Translations under genes and position numbers: made by a program
Shown here: positions 45,342-57,858 of the stretch, one piece after another
How positions within the stretch are numbered: position 1 is the first letter of the stretch
Layout of the letters: each line of letters opens with the position of its first letter
Assembly: GCA_011317545.1 (NCBI GenBank)
Contig: WUJK01000010.1
Span: 992,001 to 1,056,000 of the forward strand
Reading direction: 5' to 3'
Length of the DNA stretch: 64,000 nt
Source of the DNA: Coniella vitis
Lineage: Eukaryota > Ascomycota > Sordariomycetes > Diaporthales > Schizoparmaceae
The notes under the pieces: model-generated
Database searches by the model: none
What the model was told of the DNA's origin: nothing
What the model saw: only the letters and a program-made list of their open reading frames with translations

Positions 45342-46949
45342 TTTGGACAAGAGTGAAGCCAGTTCTTGTTATAGGTGTCTTGTTGGTTCAGTAGATTGCG
45401 ATTTGGGCAGTTCGTTTAGTGATTGAAGTGCGCGAGGTCGTGGCGAGATGAGGGGAGGTTGAACAGGTTGAACAGATTGGACGTCGAGATTTTGAGGCCG
45501 TGACATGGGTAAAAACCCAACCTTCACCGGGATTTGCCAGGCCTGGGCATTCAAGCGTACTATGTGTCATAGTACATAGCATAGTGGCATGCAGCCCTAG
45601 AACTGCAGAGCTACTGCGGTCATTAGCGCCTCCTGGCCCTTTCCGCTGTGCTGGGTCTCACCACCCCTATCCTGGGTTGCAAGGCTGGCCAGCCTTACTT
45701 CCGTATCTCGGGACTTAGACGTGCCTTACCTTGCCCTACTGATGGGGACGACAAAGGAAACAGAAGAAAGTTGGAGAGAGACTGATTTAATTTGAGGTAC
45801 TCTCTATGATATCCGGATACTTCTGGCTCATCTAGCAACCTTTATCATCCATTTGTTAAACTCGCTATGCATGTGTCGATTATTTGTCGCCCGTGGCGAT
45901 TGGCCCTATCCACAAGCTGTTGCATTCAATGCTGCAAGCCAAAATACGACATTATTTCGGCACAAAGATACTGCTCATATCTTATTGGAGTGAGCTGAGC
46001 CTAAATAGCAGTAGAACGAAGGACTAAAAACGCGGAGGCAACAGCCGCTCATTGCCAAAAGCATTATTAGGATATCAGCTCAGACATCTGAGTACATGTA
46101 GGTACGTACATCTTTTCATGGTATTATATGTTCTTCGTTGTACTGTACTCTCGCCTACAGAAATGGGTATTCTTATCCAAGAGGTTTGTATAGCTGACCC
46201 AGAATCTGAACGGTATAGAAAATTCATGGGGTTGACTGAAGCACTTATCACTGCCGTGACACGTCCAATATGACTGAGATAGCTGATGTTAATGATCGTA
46301 TAGCGGGGCCCCACCAGTACGTACTAGTCGCGAACCCTTGCACTCCTGCTAACCTTGCTGAGCCTGTAGCAAGTCGTCACGTCAAGTGCCCAGGCGCTGC
46401 TGCTGCTGGTCAGCGTGACATGGTTCACGCTTTGGGCGCGCCCCCAGCCCAAAATTTAGGGGAGCTTCTAGAGAGAAGCTCATAACAACGTGAACCCATC
46501 AGCAGCTACCTCAAAAAGCCCAGCCTTGCCCTCCCAGGCAAACCAGATCCGATCCCAGACTGCATTGCAGACTCTCTATTAGGCCGCGTGTGGTTGCGTT
46601 CTATCAGCTTGTTCTGCATTATCTTTCGTGCTAATCTCCAGCCTCGTCCCACGAACGAGCCCGTGGCCAGGCGCGCCGTTCGACAGCGCTCTCGCCCGTG
46701 TGTGTGTCTCTCTGTGTGTGCGTGTGCGTGTGCACGCTGGCCAGCAGTCTGCGACGAGGTGAGAGAGAAAAAAAAGACGGGCCTTTGACATCATCTCGTG
46801 TGGCACCGCGCTTCAAGCCTCGCTCCTCTGCCTGCCCCGCCTTCCCTGCTATGGCCTAGTCCTCTCGGTGCTGCTGTCCAAGACCTACACTGTTGTGGAA
46901 GGCCCATCAATTCCCTCTGGCGCTGGCTTGTACGGTTCGGCACAACAAA
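45342..46949. other. Intergenic and 5' region of the exportin gene
   Basis: No gene is supported. Minus frames at 45369-45582 are Pro/Ser-rich and do not splice into the RSA3-like gene convincingly. A GT/CT microsatellite lies at about 46698-46735. The last 150 bp are C/T-rich, typical of a fungal housekeeping leader. The exportin frame is open from 46893 without an ATG until 46950. Confidence 0.45.
46698..46735. repeat. GT/CT microsatellite
   Basis: Imperfect GTGTGT / CTCTCT / GTGCGT repeat about 210 bp upstream of the exportin start codon, probably in its promoter or leader. Confidence 0.85.
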
Positions 46950-49900
46950 ATGGCGACCCTACCTGCGAATGGTGGCTTCGGCTTTGGCGCCACCAACGGC
47001 TCCAGCAACCTCGCCAACGGCAATGTCGTTCCGCGCATCATCGGTGCCCTCGAGGTTGTCTACGGGCCCTCGAGTAACCAGGCTCGTCTCGAAGCACAGC
47101 AATTCCTCGAAAGCGTCAAGCCTCTCAAAGAGGGCCCCTCGTACGGCTTCACCCTTGCCTCCGACAAAGCACAGTCGCCCTATGCACGATACTACGGGCT
47201 CTCGCTACTCGAGTACGCCATCACACACAATTGGTCAGAATATGGGGACGAAGAGGCTACGTGTCTGAGGAACTGGGTGCTAGAGCTTGCTAGGAACATT
47301 TCCAGAAGCCCAGAAGATTTGCAGTATATCCGGAATAAGATAGCGCAGCTATGGGTCGAGGTAGCAAAGAGGTGCTGGGGAGCAGAGTGGATGGATATGG
47401 ATGCCATGCTGGTCGCGCTCTGGCAAATGCCCGGCTTCACCGTCCACAAGGAGCTCGTCATGTCCGTTCTCGGGTCTCTTTCTGACGAAATTATCGGCGG
47501 AGACGACCCCATTGTCGCCCTCCGCGAGAACATTCTAGACAAGGCCGTTGTCGATATCTTCATGCCGGCATCCGTTCTGGCTGAGGATTTTCCCAACCGC
47601 GAACAAGGAGCTCCTGTTCGTCAAGGAGTTGAAGGCTGGCTCCAACGTGCCGTTGTATTCCTCGGCGAGTGTCTCGCATCCGACGTACAGAATGAAGACG
47701 TGCGGTCTTGTGCGCTCAAGACGCTCTCTGTGCTCGCCGTAGTACTCCCCTGGGCCTTCCCAAAGGCAGTCATACAGTCCAATGCTGTTAGATATATATA
47801 CGAGGGCCTGGTGGCACCTCATGTTGCAGTACAAAAGGTACGACGCCTCTTTAAGCGCTTTTTGAGCAGGAATGTATTAACTTCTGCTGCAGGCCTCGCT
47901 CGAGGCTCTATACGCTCTGTATTCGCGAAGTGGCTTTTCCGACGAGCAATTTTCGGCACTTGTCGCGCCCATGTACGAAAAACCATGCGTGGAACGTTTC
48001 TCGCAGCTTCTCGTCTGGTCCACTGTGGATGCCGAGGATATTGACGACGACAAGTATCTCTTTGCAAAGAAATTCTCAGAGGTAAGTTGGGGCCAGTCTG
48101 CACCAAGAAGACAAGGCCAGCACCGCGCTGACAACCAAAGACCGTTTCGCATTTAGGCAACTATCTGGACAGGAAGTTCCACATGCTTCCTCCCGCAGCC
48201 GAAGTGCAGTCTTTCTTGCATTTCCTCTTACAAGTGGTTCAAAGCCAGAGCCTAGTCGTCTCCATTCCTGTGCTCGTTACGTGGACAAAGCTGCTCAACA
48301 ACCGGTCTCTGGGTCCATCGATCGCCAAGTCCTCTCTTGTTGCCTCTCTTTTGGAAGTGTGCTCTTCAAGGCTAGTTCGGTACGAGAGCCTTCCAGAAGA
48401 CACGGAAGACCCTACCCTTTTGCTGTTGATGGAAGACACGGACACAATTCCAGAGCGGCACGCCTTTCTAGGCAATTACAGGCGTTACAGCTCCCAAGTC
48501 ATCGAGAGCATTGTCGAATTGACACTATCCGACGCCATAAATCATATCCTGGGGCAAACAGAGAATGTTCTCCAACACATGTACGACGGGCTACCGCCAT
48601 TCGATCCCGCCCAATATACCAAAAACTCAATGCCATACCTACGCGTTGATGCCCAATTCACGGTTATTGAGTCTGCTTTGAAGGGGTACGTAAGATCGAG
48701 ACCGCCAAAGGGGGTCAGCCAGGATCAAATCGACATGCAGCGAGCCCAGCTAGATGGGCACTTGGAGGCATGGTGCAATCGTCTTATCGAGATGAAGTTC
48801 GAAGATCCTCTCATTCGAAAGCGCGTTCTGCAATTACTTGTCGCTTTCTCGACCACTGCTTTACGGAAAAACAACGGCTTCATGCTCAAGGTGCTTGAAC
48901 ATATCCTAATGACTTGGCCAGCAGCCCAGCCAGAACACAAACTTTTCAATGAGGCCATAAAAGATCTCCAAGCTGAGAGCATCAACGAGCTGCAACGTCT
49001 GGCCTTCAAAATGCCAGATAACCTGCTTGCTGTCTATGATCAACTAGACAACAAGATACAGGAAATGAGCGCTTCCGGGACATTAGATGAGAGACGATTG
49101 GTCAACTACAAGAGTTTCTTGTTTATTATCATACATCGCGCATCCAATCTGGATCAAGACGTCCGTTTGCAGAGGTTGCAGATGTTTGTTGAGCCAGTTA
49201 AAGCCCAGTGGAGAGATGACGGTCTCAAACGGGCCTTGGAGTCTTACCAAGGATTCTGTGAATTGATTGGCTTGGACAAAGCGCAAAAATACCTTGCAAA
49301 GCACGGTGTCAACAGACTCTCGGATTGGGGAGCTGTAGAGCTGGACGCTGAAGGCTCAGCTCTGCAGGCTGAGCTTGAAGAGCGCCAACAGGTTGGTGGC
49401 ATTTTGTCTTGCACTACTAGGAGAGGTGTTAAGCTGACACTCAAGCAGATGTTGCCACTACGGGCTACTAAGACTTTCCTCAACTACTCTGTGGACAAAC
49501 TCGAAAAGTCAACTCCGGCATGGCAGGCATCATGCGCTTTGTGGCAGGATAGCTTCCCTGTCATTCTGCCTCGCTTGCTAGAATTCCTGGCGTGAGTCCG
49601 TCTATGATGCACGAACTGGAGAACTCAGAACACTGACCTTATCCTCCTAGCCATGCTCATGCTTCAGCAAATCCAAACAATTGGGCTTATCTCCCAGACG
49701 AAATGAAGCCCATCGTGGGTCGGGTTCTCACCGACAGATTTTGGCAGGCTGGAATTTCCGAAGGTAGCAAAGAGGACTTCTACTCTAGGGTCATCAACAA
49801 GAAGAACACGTTGGAAGGTCTGGCATCATCTATCAGAGGATCCATCCGTTACGTACGGGAGTTTTGCTACTCCATCATTTTCTGTATGAGCTGCCTTGAA

Positions 49901-51084
49901 CAGCAATTCTACGGCATGGCGGACCTCCCAGCACCACTAGCCCACGCCTTGTTCACTGACTGCCACTACCTCTCATCACATCAGCTCATTGCCTTGCTGA
50001 ATTTGGTTAGACTGTTGGTCGATGTCTGTCCGGTGAATCTGCGGTATCAGTTTCTTCCTCCCATACTTGAAGCCTGCTTTCGACAAATGGACAGCAAGAT
50101 CAAGTCAGAATGGGACAAGCTGGATCGGGCCTTGAACATACAAGCTGCAGCGGATGAGTTGACGGAGGAGATGAAGGCAGAAAGTGTCTTGCGGCAGTTG
50201 ACATATTCGGCTGTGATTATGCTGGCTGATTTCCTGGATCCACAAAGGATAGGTGAGTGGACTGCATTCATTCAGACAAAGATGTTCACGTGGAAACGAC
50301 TGGATTTACTGACAAGCTTTTGCTAGACTCTCCACTTGACAAGAGCTCACCAGCCGACGGCATCGACACTACGGCGCCGAATCCTTCGCTGCGCAAGTTT
50401 TGTCTGATGAACTCGTCCGTCATCGAGCCACTTTTGGTCTTCATGACACACGCCATCCGTATGCACGATAGTAGGTGCTGCGGCGTCGTCCTCAAGGTGT
50501 TCCGTTCCATCATACCGGAATTTCGAGGCCTGGATGCGAACATGCAGCGGCTTCCGCCAGTGGAACCAGCTAAACATGCTCCAGCACCAGACGTCTTCCT
50601 CATCTCTGAAGAGACGACAAAAGCCGTCAGAGAATTCATTTGCAGCGAAGTTCTTCAGGCGTGTATCTCATCACTTCACGAGCACCACTTTGTGGATTTG
50701 CAGAGGGAGCTGGGCAATGTTTTGGCTGCCATCATAGCCAACTACGGCCAACTTACACCGACACCACGGATGGTCCTGTCCTCACTACCCAATATACGGC
50801 AGGAGGATGTCGACACCTGTCTCGGCAATATCACCCGCGTCGGTACGAATCAGCGACAGCAGCGTGCCTATGTCCTTGACCTCCTCAAGGATCTCAAGGG
50901 AGTGAGCATTGCAGAGATGGGCAAGGTGCAAAAGGATTTCGATTTTGCAAACACCAAGAAGAAGATTTCAACGCGTAGTAAGATGCAGCAAGAGTTTATG
51001 ACTGCCCCTCCGAACAACGGACAACGCGAAGATGGCCGCAATTCGCCAGATCTTACAGGGGTAGCAGGCTTGTTCGATGTTTAG
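46950..51084 (+). CDS. Exportin-5 / Msn5-type karyopherin
   Basis: Nuclear export receptor of the importin-beta superfamily. In yeast Msn5 exports phosphorylated regulators and can export tRNA with RanGTP. Five exons: 46950-47837, 47893-48081, 48141-49591, 49651-50252, 50327-51084; total 1295 aa, close to fungal family length. All introns are 55-74 bp GT-AG with matching phases. The N-terminal part has the XPO1/importin-beta-like segment ARYYGLSLLEYAITHNWSEY (about residues 74-93), and the rest is helical HEAT-type sequence to the end. The start is the first ATG, in good context (CAAAATGGCG). The region upstream is non-coding. Alternative: another exportin of the same superfamily, less likely. 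Confidence 0.9.
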
Positions 51085-54000
51085 AAGATGGCTGAAAAGA
51101 CCGTGTTGGAGATGCCTGTCTTGCAAAGTCACACGAGACAGTCAACAATGGTTTGAAAGAGAACAAGAGGGTGGCAAGGAGAATGGAAGGACCAAAACTA
51201 AAAATAAAATTGTCTTCATGGGCGAATGGAAAGGGACTGTTTGTTTGTTAGGGCTGCGAGTGAACCAGCGGTTGCATTTCAAGGAGGGTGCGCCATTCGA
51301 GCCATTCTTCTCTTTCACTTGTCGGGCGGGCATGGAAATACCACCTTTTGTTTTTCCGCAGAAAAAGACCTCCTACAGAGTACTGCTTTTGTTTTGTCTC
51401 TGCTTCTGCTTACATGGTATGTACGTATACATAGTACGTAGTAGTAGACCATTCTTTCCACCAGTACTAACACAGGTGAATAACTCGCAACTGAGGGTCC
51501 ACATCATTTTCGATTCAGGATCTTTTTCCATTCTCTGGAGGATACTCTCTCTTTCAGTAGACCTGTAATGTTGCCTTCATGAATCTGCTTGAGAATTTGG
51601 CTGGACGGCTTGCTTCAGGGGGTTGGCTAATCCACTGACTACTCACGGTGGTGAATAAAGCAATCACATTCTACCATGTATACAATAGAAGATAAGTAAT
51701 CCGTCCGCGGCTTCTTCCGCATACGCAACGAGGGTCTTTGTTCCTCACAGAGCACCATATTCATGGTTCTGTTCTGTGAATATATGACTTGTCAGCGTTG
51801 TCTACATAGTACACATGATATACATAGTAAGAAAGTTGCCGAGATAACGATCGATCAGTCAGATTCTGGCGGCTGATTCGCTTTTTTTTCCTCCCTCGGC
51901 GTGTGGAGATGAATAGGTGCAGACGATTGCAGGTGAGATGCCTGAAGCGGCTCTGCTAAGTGTCGATCGAGACAGAGATGGCCTGCTATGTATGGACTCT
52001 TCTTCTTTCTTTGGTGTCTACTTGCCAAACCTTTTCTCTCCACCCAATGCAACTCGAAGGAAAAAGAAAGACCCAGTGGGCACAGCCGCAAGTGGAGATT
52101 TGCTTGCTGATACCTGCCAAAAGCAAGATATCAAAGGGTGGGAATATCCGGATATGCTAAAAGTATGTACGTTGGGCGCAGGGGATTCTCTCTCTCGAAA
52201 GGCGCGTGAGGTTTGCTTTTGGGGCGGGGGGGAGGAGGAGGGGGCGCGAGGGCGCCGATTTATACGCGTATATTCTGCGGCTTAGACTTTCGTACAACGT
52301 ATATCATCGATGGATTCTGATGTCGTAGACTGTGATGTCTACCGTGTATACGATGAAATAAAATTCACGCACTCTTGTTTGCAAACTCTTTGTCCCGAAT
52401 AATTTGGGGGTTTCCAACGAGCCGATGACCGGATACCAGCAACGAGAAGGGTTGCGGACCTTTTTTGTTGTATATAATAGGATGAACATCGTACAAATCA
52501 AACCTGACGTTCAACACAGGTGCTACTGCAGAATCAATAAGAACGTGCACGGTTTCTTTGCTTGGAAAAATCGGGTGATGTTCTAAGCCACAATGCTATC
52601 TAGTTTGTAGTCCAAGCAGATGTCTGTTTGAGGCGCGTTGTAATGGACCAATCGGGGGACTGGACATGTAAGAACAAGAGGATATATGTTACGCGACAGT
52701 TCTTTTTGGCGATCGATGCGATCGGGGACAAGGGTTTTGGTTTATTCTTCTTTTTCCTGGCGCGTTACGCAACCCTGCCTGGCTTGGTCCTACGGAAGAT
52801 CCCGATACCAGGACGATATAACAGATATTTTATAGAAACGATTGAGAAACACGCCAGCTCTGAGCATACATCGACCCATTTCATGGCATCCCTACTCTTT
52901 TGGTACTATGTAGTATAGGCCCGGCCAAGCGCCGACGTACTTGAAGGGTACGCGGAGAAGGAAGGGGATTCTCATGAGAGATTGCTTTTTTGTTTCTTTT
53001 CTTTGTATCACCGCAGCATCACCGACTTGAAGACTTGGATTGAAGACTTGAAAGTGGCAATGCAATGAATCTTGGCGGTGCGTAAAATGGGCGTTGGTCT
53101 TTACTATCCCTCATCCCCCGACGCGGTCCTTTGCAAATAGCTGGCTTACCATTTGATATGCTCGTCTCGTGAACCTCGAGTGGCCATATACTCGTATACG
53201 GCACAAGAATAACCAATATTCATGCCCACTGGTGGTGTGGCGTGGTGTGATGTGCTGTGCTCGCTTTTGTTGTATCAGAACCGTAAATGTGATGGTTTTG
53301 GCACCCGCCAAGGCAGGATGATGATGAGAAATAAACAGAGCATAAGAGAGAAGGCAAACTAGCGGGCCATGGCTCAAGCCGTGCGCAAGACTGACGGGAT
53401 GCTGTCCAAGTAGCAGCCCCAGCCCATCGTTTCAGGCCCGAGTCCTGATACAGCCCTGTCTGACCCATTTTACTTTCCGGTCGACCGGTTGGTGACTCGG
53501 CAAGTTGGGTCGCTCATTTTCCGTCTGGAAATACTAATTCTCGGGCTAAGGAATCCATCATCCTCTGCGATTGAGCCCATGCATAATCAACGCGGCAAGT
53601 TCCTTTGGAGACCCCTTGTGATCAACAACAACAACGACCGCATCAGCAACAGCAACAGGAACAGCAACAACAGCAATAACAACGAGTCTCTGTCCCACAA
53701 AAGCAAGCAAAAGGATGTAACTGTGCCTGACCGAGCATGGCAATCCTCTATAGTTGTGGTATATATATGTCTTGGCCAACCTTGAGCCCAATGTCGGTGC
53801 ACATTTTGAGCACATGGAGGCAGACACACCCCTGTGTTGCTAGTAATCCAAACCGCGGTCAAGCACCGCATCGCATGGTTCAAGAACGGCCAACGCTTCA
53901 TCAGCTACTTGCGTATCTCCACCTAGCCTCAAACCCTCGCCCACGTCTGCCATCTCGTCCCATCTTTCGCAGAGTCCCTTGGACACACTGCTCCCTCTCG

Positions 54001-54573
54001 TCGCAGTCGAGTAGACGGGGCCGGTCAAGCTCTCAGCACACACACGCGCAACAGCCACCAGCCGTTTCTTGTCCTGCCAAACTCGTGCCAGTGAGGCACG
54101 ACCTTCTCAGCCTCCTCCCACCCTGACCTTTCTGCGTGCCTGTCTCTTGGTAGACGTTCTTCTCAGAAAGGGAAAAACGAAGGAGAAGAAAAAAAGCCTC
54201 TGTCGAGCATTCTCACGTTCTGCCAATTTCCAGTAATGACAATTAGGCCAGGAATCCTCGAGTCGCAGGGATTGGTCTAGTTCTTGATTCATTCGCCTTT
54301 GCCTCTTGTCCGTTCCGTTTGTTTTGACCAGAGGGGGGCTCCATTTCAACGGGTCTCTGACCTCACCGCCGTCCATTCTGACCTTACTTGATCATTCTAT
54401 GCCGCACCTCCAAACGAAGCAATCGCCCAGCATACGAGTCGAGCGCGTTTGAATTGATCTGTGGCGCCACCCAAGTCTTTGTTTGAGGCCAAATTCCGTC
54501 GGCATTGTTGGAGATTGCCATCTAACCGACCAAGAAGACCCTTTGGGGACGTTATAAGAGCTGTGTTTCAGCC
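51085..54573. other. Long intergenic region with an AAC microsatellite
   Basis: About 3.5 kb without a supported gene. The first few hundred bases are the likely 3' untranslated region of the exportin gene. Frames such as 51077-51568 (+), 51917-52285 (+) and 52628-52918 (+) show no domain or consistent codon use. 53622-53684 is an imperfect AAC/AGC trinucleotide repeat. The last 400 bp (from about 54150) are probably the leader and promoter of the Zn2Cys6 gene at 54574. Confidence 0.5.
53622..53684. repeat. AAC/AGC trinucleotide repeat
   Basis: Imperfect run of AACAACAAC and CAGCAACAG units in non-coding sequence. In one frame it reads as an Asn/Ser-rich peptide, but no gene model supports translation. 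Confidence 0.85.
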
Positions 54574-56915
54574 ATGGTCTACTGTGGGAAGCCCTCGAGG
54601 GGGTGCCAGATGTGCCGTACGCGGAGGATTAAGGTGAGCAGCAAAGCCTCTCCTATGGCACCTCGGTCGAGGAGGAGGATGGAAAGGGGGAAGGGGCGGG
54701 TGACGAAGGGTTGCATGTTCTTTCCCCCGAATCACGCCATGAAGTCATTGAAGAAGCCCACAACGAGGAATCGCATCTGACATACCCACCAAACAAAAGT
54801 GCGACGAGACCAAACCCGCCTGCACGCAATGCACCAAAACAAGACGCACATGTCCGGGCTACAAGGACGACTTTGACCTCGTCTTCCGCAATGAGACCAA
54901 GGCAACCGAGCGACGAGCGCAAAAGTCGGGCTTGCGCAAAGGCGGCGCCGTCGCCCCCACCACCATCGAAACCCAGTTTCTCACCGCACAAACAGCCGCA
55001 GCGGCAGGCAGACGACGAGGCAGCGGTAGCAGCAGTGGTGGTAGCAGCATCCGAGGGAGCATCTCACCCACATCGGCAACGCACTCGTCCTCTGCCGTAG
55101 ATGGCGCACTGTCACCGCTAGAAAGACTGGCCCTCATGTCGCCGTCTGGCGAAGTCAGCCTCGGCCGGCTACCAAGCGTGCCGACGGACCAGTTGGCGAG
55201 CTGCCACTTTCTATCCAACTTCATCCTCGTGCCGCGGCAGGGGTCCACGAGGGGGTTCATGGATTACTTGCTCCCGTTGATCCAAAAGGAGCAGAGCAGT
55301 CGTCATTTGCAGCATGCTTTCAACGCCTGTTCCTTTGCACACTTGGGGAACCGCGTGAAGAGCGACCAAAAGGATATCCCAAACAAGGCGCTGTCCGAGT
55401 ACACCATGGCGCTTGCGGCGACGCATACCGCATTGCAGGATCCAGAATTATCCGGGACGGATGGCACGCTGGCGGCTGTGCTGCTTCTTGGGCTTTATGA
55501 GGTGAGTTTTTGTCTTCTTTTATTTGTTCCCCTGTGGGCTTCATCCTGCGTATCACTTTTGCTTCTGCTTCTCCTTATGACTCGCTTCGTATCTCAAACA
55601 ATTGTACTCGTCCAAGTTCAAGATACTGACACGCCCACGTCCATAAGAACATCACCGCAACCGAGATGGGCGTCTTCTCCTGGGGCTCGCATATCGAAGG
55701 CGCCATCTCGCTCGTCAAAGCCCGCGGCCGCAAACAACTCCGCACAAAGACAGGCCTTCTCCTCTTCATCGCTGTGCGCACCCAAATGATCATCCACACG
55801 CTTGTGTCGGGCAAAGCGCCCATCATGGGCGCCGACTGGTGGATTTCTGACGCCGTCAAGGATACCGTTTCGGCAGAATGCCAGCGCATCAACATAAAGA
55901 CAGGCGAGCTAGGCGCCGAAATGAAGCGTCTGATGGGTACCATGGCGCGCACCCCAGAGAACATGGAGCTCATGCTGGACTTGAGCAAACGCGTCCAGAC
56001 ATTTGATATGGAGTGCGTGCGCTGGATGAAGAGGGTGCCCGAGGGGTGGCAGTGGCGGACCGTGGCCTGGGAGGACAGCGTCCCGGGCGGGGATTTTGCT
56101 AAAGCTGATGTGTACCCCGGAAGAGTGGATGTGTATGGGGATTTCTATATTGCTAGTGTGTGGAATATGGTGCGTGTGTCGCGGCTCATATTGGCGAGCT
56201 TGGTGGTGCGGTGTGCGGCGTGGGCATGTAGCCCTGTTGACTACAGGACGACGCCCGAGTATGCAACTGCGGCGAGGACGTGTGTCGACACAATCACGGA
56301 TATCATTGCCAGTGTACCGTATCATCTGGGCTGGCATCTCAAGCCGGAGCGGAAACACTTGCTCGAAAAGCAGCTGAGCGGCTTTGCTTGCGGCGAGGAC
56401 GACGCGCTCAAGGGGCTGGCGGGCTACTTTTTAACGTGGCCTTTGGGCTGTATCCAAGGACAAGACTACACCACGGATTCGCAGAGACGATGGATTAAGG
56501 GACGATTAAAGTACATTGCGGATGAGTTGGGCGTCAAGTATGCCCATCTCATATGCAAGGTAAGTGTTACACTGCTCTCACTGCTCGACACTCATGGGAC
56601 AACCGTCTCTCTGTCCCTGCAACTGTGTGCTAAAGCAACAACGAAATACAGCTCAACGTACGTATCCCATCAATGCTTATACGCAGGGACGCAACGGCGA
56701 CCCAGAAGCAGCCTGCCACCGAGAACCTCCCAACTTCAACGTTGGCACATTGGGCAACGCCAACATCAACCTACACGATAGACCCACTGCAAGAACAGGA
56801 TCTTTTGTTACAACCGCCGCAACATGGATACAAGAGTGCAAGGCTGATCCAGAAAGCTTCCAACAACGCTGGGCCAGGAGTCGAATATGGAGCCGAGAGC
56901 TGGCTCCGTGTGTAA
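54574..56915 (+). CDS. Zn2Cys6 fungal-specific transcription factor (645 aa)
   Basis: Four exons: 54574-54633, 54800-55501, 55648-56559, 56652-56915, all GT-AG and all phase 0. The N-terminal binuclear cluster has ligands C11, C14, C21, C28, C31 and C38 (CX2CX6CX6CX2CX6C), with the first intron between residues 20 and 21, inside the cluster, a common position in this family. A Ser/Gly-rich linker (about residues 75-100) precedes a long fungal-specific regulatory domain (about 120-560). The start is the first ATG (MVYCGKPSRGC). The C-terminus as modelled ends VEYGAESWLRV. A second acceptor at 56686 would give a different C-terminal reading frame, also open. Target genes cannot be told from sequence. 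Confidence 0.82.
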
Positions 56916-57475
56916 GGGAGGGCCAGTTACATCCATTCTGAGTTCGACTGGTTGGTCGTCACTAAACATTCACCTTACATCGATGTGGGATAAATGGATT
57001 CAAGGCGCTCGGATGCCTTGGAGTGATGAACAATGTTGCCTTGCCTCCTCCTCCTCCATATCACACCTAGTCGTCAAGGCAGGGGGAGGCGCCGGAAGCC
57101 CACCTCACCTGGAAAGCAGAATCAGGATCGGATGTGGCGTGGGTGCCATGTGCTATGATTCTAGCATGGAGCGTCTGCAATTTTGGATAATGGATATATT
57201 TCATTTCGTTGAAATCTGTATAATCGTGGCATTCTTACAATCAGAGCCGGTGCAACGTCGACTTCACCCAGAATGTGGGCAAAAACGAAGAGGAATAGAA
57301 TGGAATAACGGGTATCGTCGTCGCAAGTGCGCAAGCAGGTAAGAACAACTGGCTGTCCCAGTCGGCTATGGGTCCAGCGCCTGCTTTCAAAACAAATAGA
57401 GTGCCACTAGAAAAAGAGGCGAGGCAAATCTCGCAGGTAGATAATGCGAGTGCGTTGACCCAAGAGTCACGGATA
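56916..57475. other. Convergent intergenic region
   Basis: Sits between the ends of the Zn2Cys6 gene (plus) and the small membrane protein gene (minus), so it should hold both 3' untranslated regions. Frames here have no domains. AT-rich words near 57183-57225 may include polyadenylation signals. Confidence 0.5.
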
Positions 57476-57858
57476 TTACTTGTGCTTCTTCCCAGTCGCA
57501 TTCTTGGAGCTCAGATTCCAAGCGTTGACAAGGTATTTCTGTGCGGTATCAACCTCGTTCTCGTGCTTGACGTGCTTGACACCGACTTTAACGCCATCCT
57601 TGGTAAAGACGACATGCTTTTTGCCCATCTTCTCCGAGACGTTGCCCTGCATCTGATTGACGCTAAGATATACCTGGTAGCCAACCCATGCGAAGGCGGC
57701 GAGGAAGGCGAAGAAGATGATGAGGGGAACGAGTTGGCTACACATGGCGGCGCATCTGTCAGCATCTCGAGGCACCTTTCAAGTTGCGTTGACCTGTGCC
57801 CAAAGTAGTGCACGTACCTGACCACCGAAGGCTGAGGCGCTGTCTTTGCCCAGGCCAT
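57476..57858 (-). CDS. Small single-pass membrane protein (100 aa), conserved in fungi
   Basis: Exon 1 57858-57818 (MAWAKTAPQPSVV), an 80-bp GT-AG intron, exon 2 57737-57476. One hydrophobic helix lies at about residues 16-38 (VPLIIFFAFLAAFAWVGYQV), followed by a basic soluble tail with KKHVVFTKDGVKVGVKHV and a terminal KKHK. The tail motif FTKDGVKVGVK is one I associate with a conserved family of small uncharacterised fungal membrane proteins. The C-terminal KKxx-like ending would suit ER retention if the tail is cytosolic, but this is inference. Function unknown. Confidence 0.72.

Noticed and set aside
46893..46949. N-terminal extension of the exportin frame
   Set aside because: The frame is open but contains no ATG; the first ATG is 46950, in a good context and giving a normal N-terminus.
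51077..51568. 163-codon frame after the exportin stop
   Set aside because: Starts inside the final exon in another frame and continues into the 3' untranslated region; no domain.
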